64,000 nt of DNA from Linyphia triangularis. Lineage: Eukaryota > Arthropoda > Arachnida > Araneae > Linyphiidae. The DNA lies in the NCBI GenBank assembly GCA_963978545.1, contig OZ021723.1, positions 868,001-932,000 on the forward strand, given 5' to 3'. This document shows positions 1 through 11,260 of this stretch, piece after piece (the first letter of the stretch is position 1; every line of letters begins with the position of its first letter). The notes beneath the pieces were generated by a model. That model ran no database searches. It was not told where the DNA came from and was given only the letters and a program-made list of their open reading frames with translations. A program made the translations under genes and the position numbers.

Positions 1-189
1 CTCAATTTGACTTCATCAGTTGCAGCCTCAATTGTAGATTCGAATCATTTCTACATTAGCTAATATGCCGTCAAAGAAAAGAATGAATATAGATGCTAAG
101 TATAGAGCACCAAGAAAGCTAGGGCCTCACTGCAAAAACAGATTCAACTGGAGTATGCCCGAGCGCGCTTTTACAAAATGAACGAAATA

Positions 190-889
<700 letters not shown>

Positions 890-1011
890 AATTTTCATTC
901 GTATACTACTAAGAAAAATTAAATTTTAAATATTTTGTGTTTATTAAATTAAAATATTTGTTCTATTACTTTTTCAACATGCGCCTTACAACTGTTTGCG
1001 AATAATTGTCA

Positions 1012-1200
1012 ATGCTTCTCGATTTAAATCTTAAACTCTTCTGTAATAAACCGAGTTGGATTGCGGAACTTACTCTTCTTCCATTTGGAATTTGCTGCAC
1101 ACAGTTCTCTGATCCAAAGTCTGTTCTTTATCATGGTAACTTCTATCTCATTGTAACCTTGACTCATACAGAACAATTTTATATTTTCAATGCATTGGAG
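1012..1200 (+). CDS. Candidate exon, unknown protein (first of two)
   Basis: An ATG at 1,012 opens a 63-codon frame with varied, protein-like composition (motifs PSWIAELTLLPFG and YHGNFYLIVTLTHTEQF). It ends in GAG followed by a GTAAGG donor. An in-frame stop lies just upstream of the ATG. The next acceptor (TTACAG at about 1,283) leads to a second open stretch in matching phase. I do not recognise the family, and a decayed transposon or pseudogene is equally possible. Confidence 0.3.
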
Positions 1201-1283
1201 GTAAGGTTCATTCAGGCTAGAAATAAAATTAATTTTTACTCATTATAAAAAATGTAATGTTTTCACCAAAAGTTGACTTACAG

Positions 1284-1429
1284 AGTGGAAAGCACCCGGA
1301 TAAAGACACAATCTGGACTTTTCGATTGGCTTGGAATTGCACCCAATCAGCGCCTTTTCTAAGCACATCTCATCCAGGAACTTCGTACCAAGTTGGATTG
1401 ACTCAAACTATAGTTTGTACATAATACTC
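1284..1429 (+). CDS. Candidate exon, unknown protein (second of two)
   Basis: This follows the TTACAG acceptor and stays in frame with the exon ending at 1,200, running about 48 codons to a TAA. Visible motifs include KHPDKDTIWTFRLAW. The 83-bp implied intron is short. No family is recognised, and support is only the paired splice signals and the continuous frame. Confidence 0.28.
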
Positions 1430-1504
1430 AACACGGAGACCTAAGAATTCTTCGGTTTCAAGTCAATAATCAAGTGTGCACTATTCAGAAGTTATAGTTA
1501 GACG

Positions 1505-2150
1505 ATTTGACATGGAATGACCCTAATAACACAAAAAAGTGTCATTAAATTCTGAAGGGGTCGGGTTGAAAATAAAATTTGCCTCACTTGTTCGATTCAG
1601 TGAAAAGAAAAAATTTCCAATATTAGGTGTGAATATCGTTTGGTTTCTGCAATACGGTGATTCAAAAATGGGCCAAAAGGTCAATATTTCGCATTTCTTG
1701 CTTTACAAAGTTGCATAATTTTGTCCCAACGTTGCTATTTGTGCAAAAAAAAAAGTTGAATATGTGGGCTTTCTTATGATGTATCATTCGTACTTTTTTA
1801 AAAAAATTCCTTTTAAGGTCAAACAGCTTGACCTTTAATACCTCAAAAAGGGTTAATTTTATTAAAAAAAAATACATTAATTTTCTACAAAAATCTATTG
1901 GTTTCATTTTGGGACCGCAATGGGTTGGTTGGTTGTTTTCAGATTATCTGGCGCCGTCAGCAACACGAGGGCTATAATGCGCCGAAACATTCGTCATTAG
2001 ACAAGCCAACATACATTTACAAACACCCATGCCAACACGGGACTCGAACCCGCAACCTCGCGGTCTAGAAGCTAGCACGCTAACCACTATACCGTTTGGT
2101 CGGCGGGACCGCAATGGGATGACAAGTTATAAATTTAAATGCAAACCCTT
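1505..2150. mobile_element. Fragment of the GGGTCATTCC-type TIR repeat
   Basis: The sequence resembles both ends of the long-TIR transposon at 43,141-45,063. Shared phrases include GACATGGAATGACCC, AAGGGGTCGGGTTG, TTCGCATTTCTTGCTTTA and CATTTTGGGACCGCAATGGG. Its leading segments are inverted relative to the 43-kb copy, so it is rearranged. A SINE-A copy is inserted inside it at 1,925. No coding capacity is visible. Confidence 0.6.
1925..2104 (-). mobile_element. tRNA-derived SINE (family SINE-A), copy 1
   Basis: Read on the minus strand it begins GCCGACCAAACGGTATAGTG, carries a tRNA-like A box (TGGTTAGCGTGCTAGC) and B box (GGTTCGAGTCCCG), and ends in a CAACCAACCAA tail. It is flanked by perfect 14-bp duplications GGGACCGCAATGGG at 1,911-1,924 and 2,105-2,118, the mark of LINE-mediated insertion. 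It is about 180 bp and interrupts an older TIR repeat. Confidence 0.93.
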
Positions 2151-2228
2151 ATTCTTAATTTCCAATGATAATCGCCTGTGGGGGCAAAGTGAAGATTCCC
2201 ATATTCGCGATACCTAATGCAAGAGGTT

Positions 2229-2401
2229 CCTGATGACGGTGGAGAAAGATCTGACCTCGCATGCCAAAGTTGCCGGGTTCGAAACCCGAGTTAAATATTG
2301 ATGTTCGTTGTGGTACGGAATCCACGTTAAGCTGTAGGTTCGACCCGATTAGCCGTTATTGAGCAAAAAATAGGTCATTGAGCGTGCAAAACAACCAATC
2401 A
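2229..2401 (+). mobile_element. tRNA-derived SINE (family SINE-B), degraded copy
   Basis: It has a head with CCTCGCATGCCAAAG, a B box (GGGTTCGAAACCCG), the body TGTGGTACGGAATCCACGTTA, and the tail TAGGTCATTGAGCGTGC ending in an ACAACCAATC stretch. It matches the better copy at 40,852-41,033. The A-box half has decayed. Confidence 0.8.
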
Positions 2402-3306
2402 ACCTAATTCAATAAAATGTACGTGAAACCGAATGTAAAATATCCAATTTTTAAAATAATTAAATGAAAATTTAATTCTCGGATCTTTTGTTAAATGTGC
2501 GGGAGAGTTCCAAATTTGCTGATATACGATCAAAGAAGTGCCTTTACAGGTTGAAGTGGAACACTTACTGTTTGTGTTTGTCATACTCGTAGAAATGTGA
2601 AATTAATGCTGAGGAGATGCCATTTAAACGAATTTAATAAAGAAATCACAACTCCATTAGATTCCTTTTAAACCTTAATTGTCCGAAATTAGAGGAATTT
2701 AGTAAGTGTATGGCAAGTAGATTCATTCCCAACAAAAATCTTTTGGTTTCATTTGGCCAATGGGATACCAAGTAATAAATTTTAATTCAAAACATTACCA
2801 TTAACTTCCGCCCAATAATCAACTTTGGCTGCGAAATGAAGATTACCATATTTGCAAAACGCAATACAAAAGAATGTATTGGGAATTAAATGGGAGTTAA
2901 ATAGTTTTCCAATGAATTAAATGGTTATTATGCAAAGTTATAAATTTAAATTGAAGCTGTAGTCCACTCTTATCATACATAACTTTTTTACGATCTTATA
3001 GATATGCAATAGAAAAAATTAATTTTGACCTAAATTATGGACTAAAAATTATTGTCTGTATCGCTCATAAATTATGTAAAAAATTTTCCTATAAAATTAT
3101 AAATAGAAATTGTGATTTTTTTAAAGGAACGTTACAAACAATCAGAATAATTTACTGTACATATTATTACTTTCAATTACCCATATGTATACATAAGGTA
3201 ACGAAAGTACAGCATTCTGTCAAAAAAAGATTTTTTTGCATTTCTCCACGTTTTGGAACATCCTGATTTCAAAAAAGTGATTTAGAAAAAATGTGTGTAT
3301 GTATGT
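2402..3306. other. AT-rich non-coding stretch
   Basis: No supported gene. Around 2,740-2,790 there is a weak echo of the 1.5-kb and 44.6-kb TIR repeat (GGTTTCATTTGGCCAATGGGA). The rest is low-complexity AT-rich sequence. Confidence 0.5.
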
Positions 3307-3857
3307 TAGGGTGGGCCGAAAAATACTTTTCGAAATCGCTATTCTTATCGTGAGGAAAGTGTTCTCTTTGGGTTCAATTAACACGGAGTAAAATAATTTT
3401 TGATTGGATTATATCTTCTGCCCCGCATCACACATGAATTTTGGAAATTTGGGTTAAAATTGATAATTTTTACTCGACGTAGGAAATTTAATTATTTTTC
3501 AATATTGGTATTTTAATAGTATTGAAGAGGTTTCCACTGGATTCAATAATAAATATGTGACATTTTTTGGATCGAATAATATCTTCTCTAATAATATCTC
3601 ACAATTGAAATTTTACAATTTGAGGAAATGTACACTTTTTCTTGTCTTTTTTTCTTACTGTCTGTATCTCCGACAGGGATTTCACATTCTCCCTCACTTG
3701 TTCACAATGTTCTGGGAATTTCATTCTTATCGTTGTGTCACGTGAGGCAACTGAGTGATTTACTTGGTTTATCTGTGTTTTTTATAGTTCGAAATCTGAA
3801 GTGTGCGCGAGTTTTTAAATTACGTTCTTCACTCTTTCGGTTTGATTGATTTGTTAA

Positions 3858-4370
3858 ATGACAACAATTTGTATACGGATCAAATTTAAATATCCAATAT
3901 TTGGAAGCGCCAAATATATATCTCAAATTTTTCTTACAAAAGATATGCTACATTGCTGCTTCTTTGAGAGATTAAATCTTGTACCCAAAACTGGAAACAA
4001 ACCGAGTTTCTCAAGAATTGACGAAAATGTTGCAACTAAAATTGATTCCTTATGGGCAAAAGCAAGCACTGATATTCCTATTGTGACCCGTTCTAGAATA
4101 CAGCAAATGATCCGTGCTTATCATGGAAAATATACCAATTTTAAGAGATCTTACAAGAGAGATCATATCAGTAGGCTTTCCAAGCAAGGATAAAATCATT
4201 TCGACAAGATGCATGCACAAAGTTATTTGACATTGCGGTCTGCAAATGCATTACTTTAGAAGATTGCACAATGCACATGACATTCTTTTCCCGATTAATT
4301 ATGTCTGAATTCCATCACAAGTTTGATTTTAAGCCTCTTATTGCTGATTAAGTACAAGTAAACTTTTGGT
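3858..4370 (+). pseudogene. Transposon-associated protein fragment (LFDIAVCKC type)
   Basis: The open frame 3,858-4,193 contains NLVPKTGNKPSFSRIDENV and RIQQMIRAYHGKY. After a frameshift near 4,165 a second frame continues with FRQDACTKLFDIAVCKC and MSEFHHKFDFKPLIAD to a stop. The order and wording resemble a protein family I have seen repeatedly in animal transposons, where FR..A..LFDIA.CKC is a hallmark. I cannot name it securely. The frameshift makes this copy inactive. Confidence 0.5.
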
Positions 4371-4901
4371 ATTGGCATATAACTTTCTATGATACAATAT
4401 TCTTAACAAATATAAAATATATACTTTGACCCAGCAATTATTTGATAATTTTCATGCAATGTAATCAATAGTCAAATATTTTATAGCAATAAACAGTGTT
4501 GCACCAGAACCTACTAGATAAGAAAGCCTCTGCACGGGTTACCACTTTTAAATATGACATCATTAAATAGTCGAACTGGGAAACTATGAACTTCTTTCAA
4601 ACGGGATGTCATTTAGAAGTCCACTTTTCGATTTGGCAGAATATGATTTGGCGACGTTTTACGTGCTTGTGATTCGTGGAGATATGGTTTGGCGATGTCT
4701 TGCGTGCTTGCGATTAGTCAAGATCTATTTTAGCGCATAACTCTGGCGTACGATGGACAATAGCAAAAATCAAAATTGCTAATTTGTTTACCGAATACAT
4801 TAAATCTGCTGCATTTTCAGTTTCAAATACGTATACTTTGCTGTATTTTCTGTTCCGAAAACGTAAAGACTACTGCATTAAGAGTGCTATAAATTATATT
4901 A

Positions 4902-4975
4902 AAATGCCATTTCAATGCTCTGTATTAAAATGCAAAAGAAATTTTAAAAATGAGCCAAGAGTTTCGGCAATGTGA
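4902..4975 (+). pseudogene. Possible THAP-type zinc finger start, truncated
   Basis: The frame reads MPFQCSVLKCKRNFKNEPRV, matching the opening C-x4-C and following residues of THAP domains, then stops at once. THAP domains are DNA-binding modules common at the N terminus of P-element-like transposases. The expected C2CH second half is not present in frame. Too short to be certain. Confidence 0.35.
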
Positions 4976-5448
4976 CCATTCCATTGTGAAATTCAACAAA
5001 TGTTCTAGCTCTAAAAATATTTTGACACTTGAAAGCATCGATGATGCTTTTGATTTTCTCGACAATGATAAAAATAGTTATAATTTGAATCAGGATAAAG
5101 ATGGTTTATGCTATACAAAACTTGAGGTTTTGAATGTTATTTTGTATTTATATGTTGTAATTCAAAAGTTCATTTGTGTAATATACGAGAAGTTATTTTA
5201 GAATATTTGAAGGTCAGCGATTACTTTTAACAAGTTTAACTTTCGATATTATTAATGGTAAAGAAATATATAACATTCCTCATGAATATAAAGAACATAA
5301 TATTAAATTTATTGTAGAAAGAATTCTGAGGGATGCTGCAAACATACATCTAAATAGTTATTGTATGCGACGAAATGAAAACCTGTCACAAGAAAAAAAA
5401 TTGAAGCAAAAAAATGTTGAAAATAAAAAAGAAAACTTCAAATATTAA
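4950..5448 (+). pseudogene. Unrecognised ORF pair inside the long-TIR transposon
   Basis: The frame 4,950-5,201 (motifs FRQCDHSIVKFNKC and NILTLESIDDAFDFL) is followed, after a TTATTTTAG acceptor-like site at 5,202, by an open stretch to TAA at about 5,448 (motifs NIPHEYKEHNIKFIV and DAANIHLNSYCMRR). AATAAA signals follow at about 5,460 and 5,526. It may be the 3' end of the element's own gene with a short intron. Family not recognised. Confidence 0.4.
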
Positions 5449-5991
5449 ATTTTGACGTTAATAAATAGCAGCAGCGAACTATTTTGCTTTAAAATGTTTA
5501 ATTGAATTTTAACTATGATTTGTGAATAAAATAAAAATTGTTTATTTAGATTTGGTGTTTTATTTCGGAATATATATTTCAGTCAGTGCGTATGCTTTCT
5601 TATGTAGGAGGTGTTGGTTGTACCTATCCATTTTTCATGTTATTTATTTCATTAACACATAAAAAGTGCACTTTTCCTCAAAAATTTCATTTGCAATGGG
5701 GGAACAGAAGATATTATTCAATCAAAAAAATATTTTACACCTTTCTTATTGAACCCAGTGGACACCTCTTCCGTAATATTAAAATAACAAAATTGAAAAA
5801 TAATTTTATTTCTTACGCTGAGTAAATATTGCTAAATTTTACCCAAATTTCCAAAAGTCGAGTGCGATGCGGGGGCAGAAGATTATTCAATCAAAAAAAT
5901 ATTTTACACCGTATTTATTGAACCCAAAGAGAAACCTTTCCGCACTATTAGAATAGCGATGACGAAAAAAAGTGTTTTTCGACCCGCCCTA

Positions 5992-6505
5992 ATGTATGTA
6001 GTCAGTATAACTCCAGAACAAATTGACCTACGACGTTCAAATTTGGGCTGATGGTTAGTGGTGGCTACGTGACCTACCATTAAGGTTTTCGTCAAAATCT
6101 CGCATGCGTATAAGGTAGCTGCCATTGAAAAATCATGTTTTTCAATTATCGCAAAAAAACCAGTACCTACGATTGATAAAAATCGCTGTTGTGATGCCTC
6201 TTATGGTATTCTAAACATCCCCATCACTGAAATTCCCGTAAAAATGTTTTAGTGGCGTAAAATGTTGAAAAACGAATGCTTTCAACACAGAGCTCTCTTG
6301 TCTTGAGTGTACCTCCATCAACGATCATTTTTTCTTCTCCCCTCAGTTTCGCTTATAACAAATGATTATCTAAAAGTATATCGCCAAAATCACCATTTCC
6401 TTTAAATGAATGATGAAAAATATAAACACGGTAAATGACACAAATCCACGTCAGTATTATAGTCTGATTGATAGTTGTGCGATGTTCCACACCTCTAGTT
6501 TAACA
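5992..6505. repeat. Dispersed repeat with CACCTCTAG terminus
   Basis: The segment TCCAGAACAAATTGACC to GGTTAGTGGTGGC is repeated in reverse at about 29,250-29,340. Its right end, TTGTGCGATGTTCCACACC plus TCTAG, recurs at 17,904, 29,108, 34,168 and 52,388 in either orientation, as expected for an element terminus. No coding frame is supported. Confidence 0.5.
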
Positions 6506-7062
6506 AAAGGAATACCTCCAAAATAGAAACACGTTTTTTTATAAATCGTATTACCATTGAAATATGTCGAAATTAGTTTAACAGATGCATATCATTTCAT
6601 AATATTCACCCTCTCTTTCTATTTTACATCTTTTTTTATTCGTTGAAACAGATTTTAGTTTTGAACTGCATCTTGAATAATAAAGAAGTAATTTTCAAGA
6701 AATTGCTAACAATCTGATTTTAAATTTTTCACTAGCACTAAAGAAACATGACTACTCTTTAACATTAAAGCCGTTAAAATGTTGCAAGTTTTTCTAGAAA
6801 TAAATTAATAAGTCATTTCAAAAGGTCTATAAAGTTTCTAGGTAAACCTGTAAAAATTATTAACCTGCTTGTATTTTACTCTTATAATTCCATTTTCCTC
6901 AAAAAGTTTTTCGATACCCTTCCTAAATTTCTCGCATTTTGGGCAACTGTTGCAATCTCACAAGTCGCATTGTTTGAGGATGATTTCTAACAATTGCAGT
7001 CATGCAGGCTTAATAGGCCCTTCGAAAATTTCGAGTTATTTGAAACTATAACCGTCATTTTG
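6506..7062. other. AT-rich non-coding stretch
   Basis: No gene, repeat family or RNA gene that I can support. The 60-codon frame at 6,869 has no homology cues or splice context. Confidence 0.4.
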
Positions 7063-7066
7063 CTAT

Positions 7067-7779
7067 TGTTACGAATTTCTGTATATTTGTAAATATTTCG
7101 TAGTATTAATAATGTATAAAGAAAAATGTAGGTACATTTCGAAAAAGGCAGTGCAAGAGTTCGTCTTTATTTCGCTTTCCTGCTATGAGTCTCTTAATTC
7201 TTGAAAACAAATTTTACAGAGATAATGCTAGAAAACAAGTTTTACAAGGAAAAGGCCATCTAACATTATTGTTAATGGCAACCTTGCCAAGTTGGCGTGA
7301 TAAAGCCAAATTGGCGACAGTTTTGGTGACTAATTTTGGTCGCCAAATTTGGCGAGAAATCACCAAATGTCACCAAACTTACCTACCATTTGGCGACAGT
7401 TTCGGTCCCCATGTACCTGTATACAGCTTTTCGACTGTGATCTGGAAAATTCTCCAAATTTCTATCTCTAGAAGATTCGCGAAGGGTTAGCTTTTCTATA
7501 AAAGGCCGAGTTAGTGAGTGAGTTAGTTGTCTCAGCGAGCATTCATAGTAGTTCCGAAAGTGAACTGTATTGCATTGTCTTTTGCGTCGATTATAGCAGT
7601 TGTGTATCTAGTTTTTAACTGCTGTTTGTGCTCCATTATTGGGTAAAGAGCTGTATTGAATCGATTAGAACGGAAAGTTCTGGAGTTGTAAAAGAATCAG
7701 CGAAGAGTTATATCGGAATAAATTTCTGCAAGTTTTGATCTGCTTTGGCTTCAAGTCTCTCGAACCCATTCAGGCAACA
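7067..7779 (+). mobile_element. Solo LTR, copy 1
   Basis: It starts TGTTACGAATTTCTG and ends CAGGCAACA (TG...CA), with perfect 4-bp target duplications CTAT at 7,063-7,066 and 7,780-7,783. A promoter-like TATAAAAGG lies near 7,497 and an AATAAA near 7,718, in LTR order. No internal region is attached, so it arose by LTR-LTR recombination. It is homologous in reverse orientation to 39,339-40,111. The 4-bp TSD and sequence style suggest a Gypsy-group LTR, which is an inference. Confidence 0.88.
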
Positions 7780-7783
7780 CTAT

Positions 7784-8445
7784 TATTCACAGAATCTCGA
7801 GCTCGTATCTCTGAATAACAATACCTAAAATCTCATCTAGATCTGTCGTACAGAACGGAAGCTATACATCGGCAAAGTTTTTATTTTATGACCACCCTGT
7901 ATGTTATAGCACCTGAACTTTCCACTGTATAATTTAAGTCGCCATTATCTTCCATCAGAGGCACAGCAAGGTTTTTGTAAAATATTACCTAACGTTTTAT
8001 TAAATATTTACATGTTCTCTCATCGAACAATTTGCAATTCCAGTCTTTTGGCAACTGCTCTAATGTCAATAATAATAAAAAAATGGTGTGTTTCTTGTAT
8101 ATATAACCCTACCGATCCTCAAATTACAACACGAAATTCCGACCCTAAGTTTTTTTTTTATACTTTAAAAAAAAAAATAATTATAAAAAACACGTTTAAT
8201 AAAACGATTAATTACGATATCACAGTGATCGCACAATTGATTAATAATTACTTATTTTAATTTTCGGAGAGTACAGTAGACAGTTGAAATTTTTTAATAA
8301 AGTTGTTTGAAACTTAATGATCAGTAATCATTAAGAAGACCCGAGTATAAAAAATGCCATCCCTACCATAAAGAGACAAAGTGAAATATAGCTTACATAA
8401 ATTTTCAGTAATGTTTTTTTTCTACGATATTCGTGATGGGGAATG
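7784..8445. other. Non-coding stretch between solo LTR and LINE
   Basis: AT-rich, with A and T homopolymers near 8,150-8,185. No supported gene. Confidence 0.4.
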
Positions 8446-8459
8446 GAAGGTTTTGTGGA

Positions 8460-8810
8460 TTGGTTTGGTTTTGGGTTTACTGGCGAAAGAGCAACATCTA
8501 GGCTATACTGCGCCGAAACCATAAAAGCATTAACAATAAACGTTATTTAAAAAAATTATAAAAATACTTCAATACATTAAATGAAGTAGTAAAATCCAAT
8601 TTCTTTTAAGAACTTAAAAAGATTTACATGCGGGGGTGAACTTAAAAGCGAGGATAATGAAGAATGATATGAATTAAAAAGGCGTTGCCTTGTCAGATTA
8701 AAAGAAGGACACTCTGATAAAATATGTAAAACAGAAAAAACAACTCCCCAGGAATTACATGTGGGAACATCACGGAAGATGCGGAAGATGCACATGGGTA
8801 AAACGAGTGT
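8460..8810 (-). mobile_element. 5'-truncated LINE, 3' end with RT C-terminus
   Basis: Flanked by 14-bp duplications GAAGGTTTTGTGGA at 8,446-8,459 and 8,811-8,824. On the minus strand a frame (8,577-8,795) reads CxxHILSEC-like (LHILSECPSFNLTRQRLF), the zinc-binding C-terminal motif of jockey/I/R1-type LINE reverse transcriptases, and stops at 8,579. Its 3' tail (GGTTTCGGCGCAGTATAGCC ... CCAAACCAAT) resembles the SINE-A tail. A more diverged copy lies at 30,251-30,780. Confidence 0.8.
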
Positions 8811-9289
8811 GAAGGTTTTGTGGAATGCTTAGGATTCAGCGTTGCTATTTAAAACCATCAAAAATTGTCTAAATTTTGGTTAACATCGAAGCTAGTTCAA
8901 TGCTTTTAAATAAATTGCAACAATTGTAAAACTTATTTTTTGTTCGTTTGTAATAGACCCATTTCATTTAGAGAAAAAGGTAGTCTTAAAAGGAGTGCCC
9001 CCATATGATAATTTGCCCCATAACATTCGCTTATGGCAGAACAGAAAATTAAGAAAAGTTGGGTATCGATACTTTTTTCCATGCAACGAAAAAGTATCTT
9101 TTTGATCGATATTTCCAACCTCTAGCAATTTGTTGTGGGATTGGGGCATGGGGTCTTTTTTTACCTAAAAGAGCTGTTAGGTCACGTTCATTCTGGCATA
9201 GTTTTTTTTTTATCTTGCAACCGTTGGTGAACTGCAAAAGTTGTGTGTAACTGCAAAAATGTTGGCGTTATAATACGTAAGGTACTTAC

Positions 9290-9408
9290 TCATATTACGC
9301 ATTATACCATCGATAATTTTGTCTCCAACAAAAAGTTCTACGTCATGAGAGTATGTAAGCACAGATGAAGGCAAGTAATCGGATATTTTTGTAATCAACT
9401 TATAATTT
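9290..9408 (-). CDS. Internal exon, unrecognised host gene
   Basis: On the minus strand the exon begins after a CGTCACAG acceptor and ends at a strong GTAAGTACC donor. It carries 39 codons plus split bases (motifs ITKISDYLPSSVLTYSHDV and ELFVGDKIIDGIMRNM). Its entry phase needs one base to complete the codon left open by the exon ending at 9,813, giving a continuous frame. Exit phase is one base. I do not recognise the family. Confidence 0.65.
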
Positions 9409-9435
9409 CTGTGACGTTTTAATTATGGGAGTAAT

Positions 9436-9690
9436 TACCGGCATTGATTTTCTTGAGCAAGAGCTGCTTGAGGGCTGTACTGGGTCATAACTATTTCTAG
9501 ATTTTGATGGTTGGATAGTTTGTACGCTGAACTACATATTTTTGCACAATAATGGCTAAACAGACCGGGACCTATAAGCTTAACGTGAATTCCAAACCAC
9601 AATGAATATCCATGTCTAACCCAAGATTCGAACCCGGCATCTTCGGTATGCGAAGCTAGAGATAACTTTACAGCCATTCGGCGGTTATTG
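9436..9690 (-). mobile_element. SINE-B copy inside an intron
   Basis: On the minus strand it shows a decayed A-box region, a B box (GGTTCGAATCTTGG), the body TGTGGTTTGGAATTCACGTTA, the CGGTCTGTTTAGCCATTATT segment and an AGCGTACAAAC tail. It lies wholly within the intron between the two unrecognised exons (9,409-9,812). Confidence 0.75.
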
Positions 9691-9812
9691 GCCCATCAAA
9701 GCAGTTCGTATATGCTAGGGAAGTCTATTGAGAGCATTTGCGATAGGAGAAATCCAATGAACCATTTACCTATAACACATAAAAGACAAACTAATTGGTT
9801 TGATGAACTTAC

Positions 9813-9984
9813 CGGCACGATCTTTCCAGATCCTTCGGGTCATAGAAGAGACTTCCGTTGATTTCATGGCCAGCAATGGATACGTACATTGGCGAGCAGT
9901 CCAAAAGCCTCTGGATGCATTCGCTCGCTTCCGACATCTTTTGGGCAAGCTCCTCCACATATCCAATGCTCATCACGACGCAAC
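9813..9984 (-). CDS. Internal exon, unrecognised host gene
   Basis: Minus-strand exon after a TTTCTATTAG acceptor, ending at a CCG/GTAAGTTC donor. It is 172 bp with 56 whole codons and two split ones, fully open. Motifs: GYVEELAQKMSEASECI, RLLDCSPMYVSIAG and INGSLFYDPKDLERSC. GC content and codon use are clearly higher-quality than the flanks. It joins in phase to 9,290-9,408. Neither preceding nor following exons were located. The function is unknown to me, and it is not part of the SEC14-like gene. Confidence 0.7.
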
Positions 9985-11070
9985 CTAATAGAAACACTTT
10001 GCATTTAAAAGGTGGTTTATTTGTGGATTCTACCGTCCACTCTTCGTTCAGAAGGTAATGGTATAGAAGAGAATTAAACAAAAAACTGTAGAGAAATTTA
10101 TTCGAAACAATTTAAAGAACCCATCTCCAGCTAGCAAGCAGGATGGTAAGGCGATAGCAGACCGAGGGAGCGATAGGGGGTAGTTCTGACAACAATGGGA
10201 GCAAATACGGTATTTTCCATATGTTTGTTAATATTTGCAAAATTACAAATATAATGACTATAAAAATAGTGTTTTGATTTTAGATTAATTCAAAAATGTT
10301 TTATCTGGAAAGATAATTTGAAGTACTGCATTATTTCTTCAAAAACTTAAGATTATCACGAAACATGACATAAACATAACACCATAAAATTTTTTGGTTT
10401 TAGGTGCTTCATCTAGATAATCACTCTAATTAAAGCACTTAGCTGGTTCACTGGATGGCGTAACGTCTGTAAAATACCGTCTTTGCTTTCATCATATAGC
10501 CAGAACATACCCATAGTTCTATTGGTCTGCTGCCTGTCATTCCCTGTTCGTATCGTACTCTAGGCCATACCGAGAGCTCCAATACATCAGGAAACAGTGT
10601 TTCTGTTGCGGGCTACAGTTTGTGTATTTGCGATTAAAAGTTAGTCAAGCAGGCAGTCTGATCAAGACGACCAAACCCAAGATCAACGCCATCACATATT
10701 TGCGTGGGGCGTTTCTAAAATAACTTGCAAAAATGTAAATGCTAGTAGAGGACCGATGTAAGAATATTTTTTAATTGAATGTATGTGCACAAATACGTGT
10801 AAGTGCTAGAATGCAAGGAAGAATGAATAAGTTACATTTAACACTGCCGTCTGGCGACTCCACATTTTTTGTCATGAGTGGTCATCTGCTTATTAAAACA
10901 GAACTAAACTTTAAAAATTTCAATAGCAACCTCATATTATCCCATATTTGGATTCAACATCCAAAAAAATGTCGAAATAAAATTCATAATTTTCTAATAA
11001 TGGTTTGTAATTTAAGTGATAAGAAGAAAATGATAAATTAGTGTTAAATAAAAATGTTTTTTACCCATAA
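9985..11070. other. Non-coding stretch left of the BEL element
   Basis: No supported exon. A less AT-rich block at about 10,440-10,700 looks like old repeat sequence, but I find no second copy in the window. Confidence 0.35.
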
Positions 11071-11075
11071 ATACT

Positions 11076-11260
11076 TGTTAAGAATTGTTTTGCAATATAC
11101 GCCCGATAGATGGCGCTTTTGTGTAATCAGAGTATAACTGTTTTGTATCATTTCAGTAGAGTGTTAGATATGTACTAATAAAGACGTAACTAAGAAATTG
11201 GGAGTTGCGTTTTCCCTTGCATGGGAGGGATAGGTACATCGACTCTTAAAGATGGCAAAA
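11076..11260 (+). repeat. 5' LTR of BEL/Pao element
   Basis: 185 bp, starting TGTTAAGAATTG and ending GATGGCAAAA. It contains AATAAAG near 11,176. Identical to the 3' LTR. Confidence 0.95.

Larger units (their letters stand above)
3309..5989. mobile_element. DNA transposon with long terminal inverted repeats
   Basis: The left end (TAGGGTGGGCCGAAAAATAC at 3,307) is matched in reverse at the right end (CGACCCGCCCTA to 5,991). The similarity runs about 250-290 bp inward on each side, including the phrases GGTTCAATTAACAC/TTGAACCC and TTTTGATTGGATTATATCTTC. TA flanks both ends, fitting a TA target duplication. The interior holds decayed coding pieces at 3,858-4,370 and 4,902-5,448. The superfamily is not assigned. 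Confidence 0.7.

Noticed and set aside
2029..2217. tRNA gene or protein at SINE copies (also 21,194, 27,666, 31,620)
   Set aside because: The A and B boxes belong to tRNA-derived SINEs with tails and target duplications; no cloverleaf with an acceptor stem closes. The frames (RDSNPQP...LTTIPFGR) are translations of the SINE head.
7185..7490. 101-codon frame
   Set aside because: Lies wholly inside a solo LTR; the related frame in the second LTR (39,603-40,022) is in the opposite sense and not conserved.
8933..9250. Overlapping frames of about 61-63 codons on both strands
   Set aside because: No splice sites, start context or recognisable motif; several frames are open only because the stretch is stop-poor.
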